In this document: piece by piece, positions 33,437 to 34,287 of the stretch
Layout: each line of letters begins with the position of its first letter
Position numbering within the stretch: position 1 is the stretch's first letter
From: Bacteroidota bacterium
GTDB taxonomy: Bacteria; Bacteroidota; Bacteroidia; UKL13-3
NCBI GenBank assembly: GCA_027482225.1
Contig: JAIXWD010000022.1
Span: 1 to 34,287 of the forward strand
DNA length: 34,287 nucleotides
Reading direction: 5' to 3'
Notes under the pieces: generated by a model
What the model saw: only the letters and a program-made list of their open reading frames with translations
Databases searched by the model: none
Told to the model about the DNA's origin: nothing
Translations under genes and position numbers: made by a program

Positions 33437-34287
33437 ATGATGAAAGTATATTTACAAAGATTTAAGTCTATGGCCTTTTTAGGCTTAACTTTTATGCTAA
33501 CGATGTTCAGCGTGGTATCCCAAGCTCAAATCATTCAGGTTGGAACAGGAACAGCTTCTAATACTAATCAAGCACTTCCTTCTCCATATCAGAATTATTT
33601 CTGGGGTTCTAAGCAGCAATTTCTTATTTTAAAATCTGAAATTAATGCCCTTGGGATTAATGCAGCTGCTCCAATTACTTCACTTGGGTTCAATGTTGCG
33701 GCCTTGAACACAACTCCACCTGGTGGATATAAAGAGACGTTTATAAGATTGAAAAATGTTACATATAACGCCTTTACAGGTGTTTGGGAAACAGGCTTAA
33801 CGCAGGTATTTTATGCCGGCACCTTTACCCCTTCAGTGGGTTGGAATATGCATACATTTTCAACCCCTTTTTCTTGGGATGGAACATCAAATATAGTTGT
33901 TGAAGTTTGTAACAATGATGTTGCTTGGACTGGCACAAGTAATGCAAGTGTATTTAATTCTACAACTTCATTTTCTTCAGCAATGTTAGCCCAAAATGAT
34001 GCTTCTGGAGTTTGTGGTTCTTCGCCCTTTGTTACATCTTCCTTTGAAAGATGTAACATGCGATTAGTATTTACTCCAGCAGGTGGCGGAGGCGGCAACC
34101 CATTTTTAGCCCCTCCCATATCAAGCTTTGCATATGATAAAGGTATAGACACGGTATGGGTAAATAGCCCATATGCATTCATCAATAACTCAACAGGAGA
34201 TAGCGCTTCTTATTGGCGTATAGAGGGCCAACCAGGCGCAACACAATGTGTACCAAATTTTGGCTGTTACAACCAAATAAGTAACAA
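33437..34287 (+). CDS. Secreted surface protein, probably T9SS-exported (cut by window edge)
   Basis: The frame opens with two adjacent ATGs (33437, 33440) and stays open to the window end, 283 codons. A signal peptide (SMAFLGLTFMLTMFSVVSQA-QII) has its cleavage site near residue 30. Residues 35 to about 215 match a beta-rich N-terminal domain frequent in large Bacteroidota secreted proteins: PSPYQNYFWGSKQQFLIL, ITSLGFNV, FTPSVGWNMHTFSTPFSWDG, NIVVEVCNND and CNMRLVF. A Gly-rich linker (AGGGGGNP) leads to a probable PKD-like start (DTVWVNSPYAFINNSTGD). The T9SS sorting domain expected at the C-terminus is outside the window, so export by T9SS is inferred. Confidence 0.8.
   Translation, partial: MMKVYLQRFKSMAFLGLTFMLTMFSVVSQAQIIQVGTGTASNTNQALPSPYQNYFWGSKQQFLILKSEINALGINAAAPITSLGFNVAALNTTPPGGYKETFIRLKNVTYNAFTGVWETGLTQVFYAGTFTPSVGWNMHTFSTPFSWDGTSNIVVEVCNNDVAWTGTSNASVFNSTTSFSSAMLAQNDASGVCGSSPFVTSSFERCNMRLVFTPAGGGGGNPFLAPPISSFAYDKGIDTVWVNSPYAFINNSTGDSASYWRIEGQPGATQCVPNFGCYNQISN

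Noticed and set aside
33811-34185. 124-codon minus-strand frame at the right edge
   Set aside because: It lies opposite the secreted-protein frame, which has a promoter, signal peptide and recognisable domain; the antisense product has none.

Overview
The window is AT-rich chromosomal DNA from a pigmented member of the Bacteroidota. Three things point there: proteins with type IX secretion (T9SS) signatures, promoter-like TTG-N17-24-TANNTTTG elements, and families typical of the phylum (IPExxxVDY protein, fused CrtYcd lycopene cyclase, TonB receptor with a carboxypeptidase-like N-terminal domain). I cannot name the genus. No rRNA, tRNA, CRISPR array or insertion sequence was recognised.

Left edge (1-1954): the first codons of a probable AAA-type ATPase on the minus strand behind a strong inverted repeat, an ATL/MGMT-like small protein, a small DUF3291-like protein, and a lipoprotein.

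Carotenoid region (2032-11615): two divergent gene sets flank a 443-base intergenic region. Leftward run a TonB-dependent receptor, crtI, crtB, an unknown secreted protein and idi. Rightward run a crtD-like desaturase, cruF, crtZ and a fused lycopene cyclase. Together they would make phytoene, desaturate it to lycopene, cyclise and hydroxylate one end, and hydrate and 3,4-desaturate the other end. This predicts a saproxanthin-type monocyclic carotenoid. A GGPP synthase (crtE) is not in the window.

Cell-surface acylation operon (16069-11596, minus): a GH73-type glucosaminidase, two SGNH-hydrolase-like proteins and an MBOAT acyltransferase, with overlapping or near-overlapping genes. It looks like an envelope-glycan O-acylation module. 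Its last gene overlaps the lycopene cyclase gene tail to tail.

Purine and adhesin region (16212-28760): an orphan PAS-like protein, ndk and purK are followed by a 9.4-kb minus-strand gene for a 3140-residue beta-strand-repeat protein with a T9SS C-terminal domain. purE follows on the plus strand, so the giant gene separates purK from purE, which act in consecutive steps.

Housekeeping region (28834-33205): pyk and an IPExxxVDY-family gene run leftward, and the acpP-fabF-rnc cluster runs rightward. The right edge holds the first 283 codons of another secreted, probably T9SS-exported protein behind a consensus-like promoter.
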